From Lachnospiraceae bacterium JLR.KK008 (GTDB taxonomy: Bacteria; Bacillota; Clostridia; Lachnospirales; Lachnospiraceae): 64,000 nt of DNA. The stretch's first letter is position 1. Each line of letters starts with the position of its first letter. The DNA lies in the NCBI GenBank assembly GCA_037015955.1, contig CP143548.1, forward strand, positions 2,722,001 through 2,786,000, in the 5' to 3' direction. The notes beneath the pieces are model-generated. The model had not been told where the DNA came from. It saw only the letters and a list, made by a program, of their open reading frames with translations, and did not search any database. This document shows, one piece after another, positions 60,536-64,000 of the stretch. Position numbers and translations under genes: made by a program.

Positions 60536-61468
60536 ATGAACCGAATACTTGTAACAGGAGGAGCCGGGTTTCTTGGCTCCCATCTCTGTGAACGACTGCT
60601 TCAGGACGGAAACGATGTCATCTGTGTTGACAATCTCTACACAGGAAGCAAAGACAATATCCGTCATCTGATGTCCAACCCTTATTTTGAATTTATTCGT
60701 CATGACGTCACAGAACCTCTATATGTGGAAGTCGACCAGATCTACAATCTCGCCTGTCCGGCAAGCCCTGTCCATTATCAGGCCAATCCGGTGAAAACGA
60801 CAAAAACAAGCGTCTATGGCGCACTCAATATGCTTGGTCTTGCCAAACGGGTAGGCGCCAGAATCTTGCAGGCCAGCACAAGCGAAGTATACGGCGACCC
60901 GGAAGTTCATCCACAGCCTGAGACCTACCGCGGCTGCGTCAATCCTATCGGTGTCCGTTCCTGCTATGATGAGGGCAAACGAGTGGCGGAAACTCTGTTT
61001 TTTGATTACCGCCGGATGCACGGACTGCAGATCAAGGTCATGCGTATCTTCAATACGTATGGTCCCCGCATGAACCCGTCCGATGGACGTGTCGTCTCTA
61101 ATTTTATCGTGCAGGCACTGAAGAACAAAGACATAACAATCTATGGCGATGGCTCCCAGACAAGAAGTTTCTGTTATGTTGACGATCTGATTGAAGGCAT
61201 GGTGCGGCTGATGGCCTCGCCGGATCAGTTCACCGGCCCATGTAACATCGGTAATCCGGGAGAGTTTACGATCTTACAGCTTGCGGAAAAAGTGATTCAG
61301 CTTACCGGTTCCCAGTCCCAGATCGTCTATCGGCCACTGCCATCTGATGATCCGCTTCAGCGCAAGCCTGTCATTGATCTTGCAAAAACACATCTCGATT
61401 GGGAGCCTCACATTGCTCTCGATGAAGGTTTGAAAAAAACGATTGAATATTTTAAACGGGTTGTTTAA
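60536..61468 (+). CDS. UDP-glucuronate decarboxylase (UDP-xylose synthase)
   Basis: 310 residues, extended [13 protein letters not shown] is at 8-17, L-Y-T-G-S-K-D-N-I near 39-47, [10 protein letters not shown] near 73-82 and S-T-S-E-V-Y-G-D-P near 114-122. In these enzymes the Tyr of the Y-x3-K pair follows R-S-C-Y-D-E-G-K (near 142-149). It converts UDP-GlcA to UDP-xylose, taking ugd product. GAGG seven bases before the ATG sets the start. A terminator follows. Confidence 0.92.
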   Translation: MNRILVTGGAGFLGSHLCERLLQDGNDVICVDNLYTGSKDNIRHLMSNPYFEFIRHDVTEPLYVEVDQIYNLACPASPVHYQANPVKTTKTSVYGALNMLGLAKRVGARILQASTSEVYGDPEVHPQPETYRGCVNPIGVRSCYDEGKRVAETLFFDYRRMHGLQIKVMRIFNTYGPRMNPSDGRVVSNFIVQALKNKDITIYGDGSQTRSFCYVDDLIEGMVRLMASPDQFTGPCNIGNPGEFTILQLAEKVIQLTGSQSQIVYRPLPSDDPLQRKPVIDLAKTHLDWEPHIALDEGLKKTIEYFKRVV

Positions 61469-61486
61469 TCACCGAGGTACAAAGAT

Positions 61487-61540
61487 GGAGCCCCACATTT
61501 ATGATAAATGAAATCAGAATGTGGCGGCTCCTTACTTTTT
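61487..61540 (+). terminator. Rho-independent terminator after the UDP-xylose synthase gene
   Basis: GGAGCC-CCACATT pairs with AATGTGG-GGCTCC (one unpaired C) around an 18-base loop and is followed by TTACTTTTT. It separates the plus-strand pair from the convergent rfbD gene. Confidence 0.75.
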
Positions 61541-61567
61541 CCTTATATCATGTTTTTAAACTGTGAC

Positions 61568-62422
61568 TTACAGCGTTTTCACATATTCTGCAATCGCTGT
61601 TTCCCACGATGCAAATCTAAAATCTGTCGTCCGCTCAAACATGTAATTGTCAAGAACCGAGTACGCCGGGCGATGCGCCTGCCCCGGAAACTTCTCCTCA
61701 TACTCCTGCGTTGTGATCCCTTCCACTGCCGTGGATTTCCCAGCAAGGCGGAAGATTTCCCTGGCAAATGCGGCCCAGCTGCACTCTCCCTCACAGGTCG
61801 CATGGAAGATGCCATAATTGTCCGTGGGGAGCAGGTATGCCACTGCCTTTGCCAGCTCCATCGCATAGGTCGGCGTTCCATACTGATCCTGCACGACCTG
61901 CACCTTATCGTTTGTCTCTGACAACCTGAGCATTGTCTTTACAAAATTATTTCCTTCACCGTACAGCCACGCTGTACGCAGGATAAAATACCTGCTGCAA
62001 AGATCTCTGACAAAAACCTCGCCCTGAAGTTTTGTACTGCCATAGGCACTCATCGGATCTACCGGATCAAATTCCCGATATGGTTTATCCCCATTCCCTG
62101 AAAAGACATAGTCCGTCGAAATCTGTATCATCTTCGCACCTGTCTCCTGCGCCGCAATACTCAGATTTCTCGCCCCGATGGCATTGATCATAAATGCGCC
62201 GTCTCGGTCCGTCTCACAACCGTTGACATTTGTATGCGCAGCGCAGTTAAGAATCGCACAGGGCTTCACCTCTCTCGCAAGCGCCATTACTTTTTCAATA
62301 TCCGTAATGTCAAGTTCGCCCACATCCGTGTTCACAAGACTGTATTCTGTGTTATCCTCCATAACCCGGTTAAATGCTCTCCCGAGCTGCCCATTGCATC
62401 CTGTCACAATCACTTTTTTCAT
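61568..62422 (-). CDS. rfbD: dTDP-4-dehydrorhamnose reductase (RmlD)
   Basis: 284 residues, extended SDR. T-G-C-N-G-Q-L-G at 7-14 is the NADPH loop; C-A-A-H-T-N-V near 60-66, I-S-T-D-Y-V-F-S-G near 100-108 and Y-G-S-T-K-L-Q-G-E with the catalytic Tyr and Lys near 127-135 follow. It performs the last step to dTDP-L-rhamnose. The rmlA, rmlB and rmlC genes are not in the window. It lies 7 bases from the leuA stop and is likely co-transcribed with it. Confidence 0.9.
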   Translation of the reverse strand: MKKVIVTGCNGQLGRAFNRVMEDNTEYSLVNTDVGELDITDIEKVMALAREVKPCAILNCAAHTNVNGCETDRDGAFMINAIGARNLSIAAQETGAKMIQISTDYVFSGNGDKPYREFDPVDPMSAYGSTKLQGEVFVRDLCSRYFILRTAWLYGEGNNFVKTMLRLSETNDKVQVVQDQYGTPTYAMELAKAVAYLLPTDNYGIFHATCEGECSWAAFAREIFRLAGKSTAVEGITTQEYEEKFPGQAHRPAYSVLDNYMFERTTDFRFASWETAIAEYVKTL

Positions 62423-62429
62423 GCCAGTA

Positions 62430-64000
62430 TCATACCTCCCGTTTTCCCAGTTCCAGCCGGTTCACAGCCGAGAACAGCGCTCTGATCGAAGCTCTCGTAA
62501 TATTGGAGCTGACACCCACTCCATAAGTCACTCTGCCGCTGTTCGAATCCAAAAGATGTATATATGCGGCCGCCTGAGAGTTAGCGCCACTTTGCAGCGC
62601 ATGTTCCTCGTAGTCCAATACTTTGATGCTGACGCCAATGCTCTCCTGCATCCCTCGCTGAACCGCATCAATCGGACCATTGCCCACAGCCTCAAAACTT
62701 TTCGTCTCTCCGTGATCACTGTAGGTTACAGAGACCTTGGTATCGAACTGAGACTTAGTTTCCCCTGACAAGTCAGAAACATGCAGCTTTCTGAAATGAA
62801 GCGGTTCCTTTTGATTCAGATACTCGATCCGGAACTGCTCCATGATCTCTTCCGGAGACACTTCACCCTGCTTCTCGGAGATTAACTGTATCGTCTCTGC
62901 AAACTCTTTGTGCATTGCTTTCGGCAGTTTGAAACCGAAATAAGTATCCATGATAAAAGCTACGCCGCCCTTGCCGGACTGGGAATTGATCCGTACAATC
63001 GGCTCATATTCTCTGCCGATGTCCGCCGGATCAATCGGAAGATACGGCACCTGCCAATATTGTCCGCCCCTCTCCTGCATCGCATGGACCCCTTTATTAA
63101 TCGCATCCTGATGAGAGCCGGAAAATGCGGTAAACACCAGTTTACCCGCATAAGGATGCCGCGGATGAATGGGAATCTTACAGCATCTCTCATATATTTC
63201 AATACTTTCGTTGACATTTTCGATATGCAGGCCGGGATCGATTCCCTGAGAAAACATATTATAGGCAATATTGAGCACATCCACATTCCCCGTTCTCTCT
63301 CCATTGCCAAACAATGTTCCTTCCACGCGCTGTGCGCCTGCCAGAAGTGCCAACTCACCGGAGGCCACGCCCGTACCTCTGTCATTGTGCGGATGTACAC
63401 TCAGAATAATACTCTCTCTGTCCTCAAAATGACTGTTCATCCACTCGATCTGATCCGCATACACATTGGGGGTATTTGTCTCCACTGTAGACGGCAGGTT
63501 GATAATGATCGGATTTTCTTTTGTCGCCCCCCATTCCTTCTGTACGGCAGTGCAGATGTCAAGGGCAAAGTCCAGTTCCGTTCCGGTAAAGCTCTCCGGG
63601 GAATACTCCAGAATAATCTTGCCGGGGAAATCCTTTGCATATTGTTTTACAAGCTGTGTCCCTTTGATAGCGATCCCTTTGATCTCCTCCCGGTCCATAT
63701 GAAACACGACGTCTCTCTGCAATGTGGATGTGGAATTATAAATATGCACAATCGCCTGTTTGCAGCCCTCGATCGACTCAAATGTTTTCGCGATCTGTTC
63801 TTCACGGCACTGCGTCAATACCTGGACTTTTACATCGTCAGGAATCATCCTGCGGTCGATCAGCTGTCGCAGGAAATCATACTCGATCTGGCTGGCCGCC
63901 GGAAAGCCGATCTCGATCTCTTTAAAGCCCAGCTTAATCAGATACTGGAACATCTCGATCTTTTCTCCCACTACCATTGGATCGATCAATGCCTGATTAC
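62430..64000 (-). CDS. leuA: 2-isopropylmalate synthase, partial (5' end outside window)
   Basis: The frame is open to the window edge; about 523 residues are visible, from N-Q-A-L-I-D-P-M-V onward. The TIM-barrel part has I-E-I-G-F-P-A-A and H-P-H-N-D-R-G-T-G (metal-binding His pair), with G-N-G-E-R-T-G-N-V-D closing the barrel. The C-terminal half ends in the LeuA dimer domain (N-G-P-I-D-A-V). It condenses acetyl-CoA and 2-ketoisovalerate in leucine synthesis. The layout fits the type-2 LeuA of Actinobacteria and some Clostridia. It is the only core-metabolism gene here and probably marks the boundary of the glycan island. Confidence 0.94.
   Translation of the reverse strand, partial: NQALIDPMVVGEKIEMFQYLIKLGFKEIEIGFPAASQIEYDFLRQLIDRRMIPDDVKVQVLTQCREEQIAKTFESIEGCKQAIVHIYNSTSTLQRDVVFHMDREEIKGIAIKGTQLVKQYAKDFPGKIILEYSPESFTGTELDFALDICTAVQKEWGATKENPIIINLPSTVETNTPNVYADQIEWMNSHFEDRESIILSVHPHNDRGTGVASGELALLAGAQRVEGTLFGNGERTGNVDVLNIAYNMFSQGIDPGLHIENVNESIEIYERCCKIPIHPRHPYAGKLVFTAFSGSHQDAINKGVHAMQERGGQYWQVPYLPIDPADIGREYEPIVRINSQSGKGGVAFIMDTYFGFKLPKAMHKEFAETIQLISEKQGEVSPEEIMEQFRIEYLNQKEPLHFRKLHVSDLSGETKSQFDTKVSVTYSDHGETKSFEAVGNGPIDAVQRGMQESIGVSIKVLDYEEHALQSGANSQAAAYIHLLDSNSGRVTYGVGVSSNITRASIRALFSAVNRLELGKREV

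Noticed and set aside
1-64000. tRNA, rRNA, CRISPR arrays, riboswitches and complete insertion sequences
   Set aside because: None recognised on reading both strands; reading by eye could miss a divergent riboswitch or small RNA.

Overview
This window is almost entirely one very large surface-glycan (exopolysaccharide, S-layer or flagellin glycan) biosynthesis region from a Gram-positive, spore-forming anaerobe. A Clostridia/Lachnospiraceae-like host is inferred from a stand-alone Spo0A DNA-binding domain, a CotH protein, an EpsG-type polymerase, PglF/PglE/PglC-type enzymes, tight ATGA-overlap operons with strong GGAGG ribosome sites, and roughly balanced base composition. I see no rRNA, tRNA or CRISPR. 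The far right edge (leuA) looks like core metabolism and probably marks the end of the glycan island.

Layout. Nearly all genes are on the minus strand, so transcription runs from high to low coordinates. (a) 58.1-62.4 kb: precursor genes ugd (minus), a GT2 enzyme and UDP-xylose synthase (plus), rfbD (minus), next to leuA. (b) 54.2-57.9 kb: a plus-strand block of an AraC regulator, a divergent PAP2 protein and a secreted CotH protein. It abuts the truncated remnant of a glycosyltransferase (57.9-58.2 kb). (c) 50.9-54.0 kb: gmd-fcl-manC, the GDP-L-fucose pathway, from a good promoter at about 54.1 kb. (d) 36.2-50.8 kb: a stand-alone Spo0A_C regulator with its own promoter, then a membrane protein, a hairpin-rich intergenic region, and an EPS-type operon: GtrB-like and TuaG-like GT2s, a polytopic initiating sugar transferase, a Wzz-like protein with a decayed kinase domain, EpsG polymerase, several GTs, a sialyltransferase-motif protein and a PglK-like ABC flippase. 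(e) 27.7-35.1 kb: a complete pseudaminic acid pathway (pseB, pseC, pseF, pseI, a pseH-formyltransferase fusion and pseG) with an embedded PIG-L deacetylase, then an acyltransferase and a membrane protein. (f) 8.1-24.9 kb: rffA, a GNAT, a GtrB/GT39 pair, a Wzy/ligase protein, a PglF-PglE-PglC bacillosamine-type initiation module interrupted by an ATP-grasp ligase and a fold-III PLP decarboxylase-like enzyme, a PglA-like GT and TviB dehydrogenase. (g) 6.9-8.1 kb: an AT-richer island with a decayed gene and a plus-strand DinJ/YafQ toxin-antitoxin pair. (h) 1-6.9 kb: a PIG-L variant, a membrane protein, WbpP epimerase and four sugar-transfer-type genes, running off the left edge.

How it works together (inference from families). 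The region can make UDP-GalNAcA (WbpP+TviB), a UDP-4-amino-4,6-dideoxy-GlcNAc (PglF+PglE), CMP-pseudaminic acid variants, GDP-L-fucose, UDP-GlcA and UDP-xylose, and parts of the dTDP-Fuc4N and dTDP-rhamnose routes. Two initiating phosphoglycosyl transferases and two polymerase-type proteins suggest at least two lipid-linked glycans. Only one flippase candidate, the ABC protein, is visible, and no Wzx-type flippase or oligosaccharyltransferase is seen. The most unusual parts are the acylation options around the amino sugars (ATP-grasp plus PLP enzyme, PIG-L plus formyltransferase) and the stand-alone Spo0A-type regulator.
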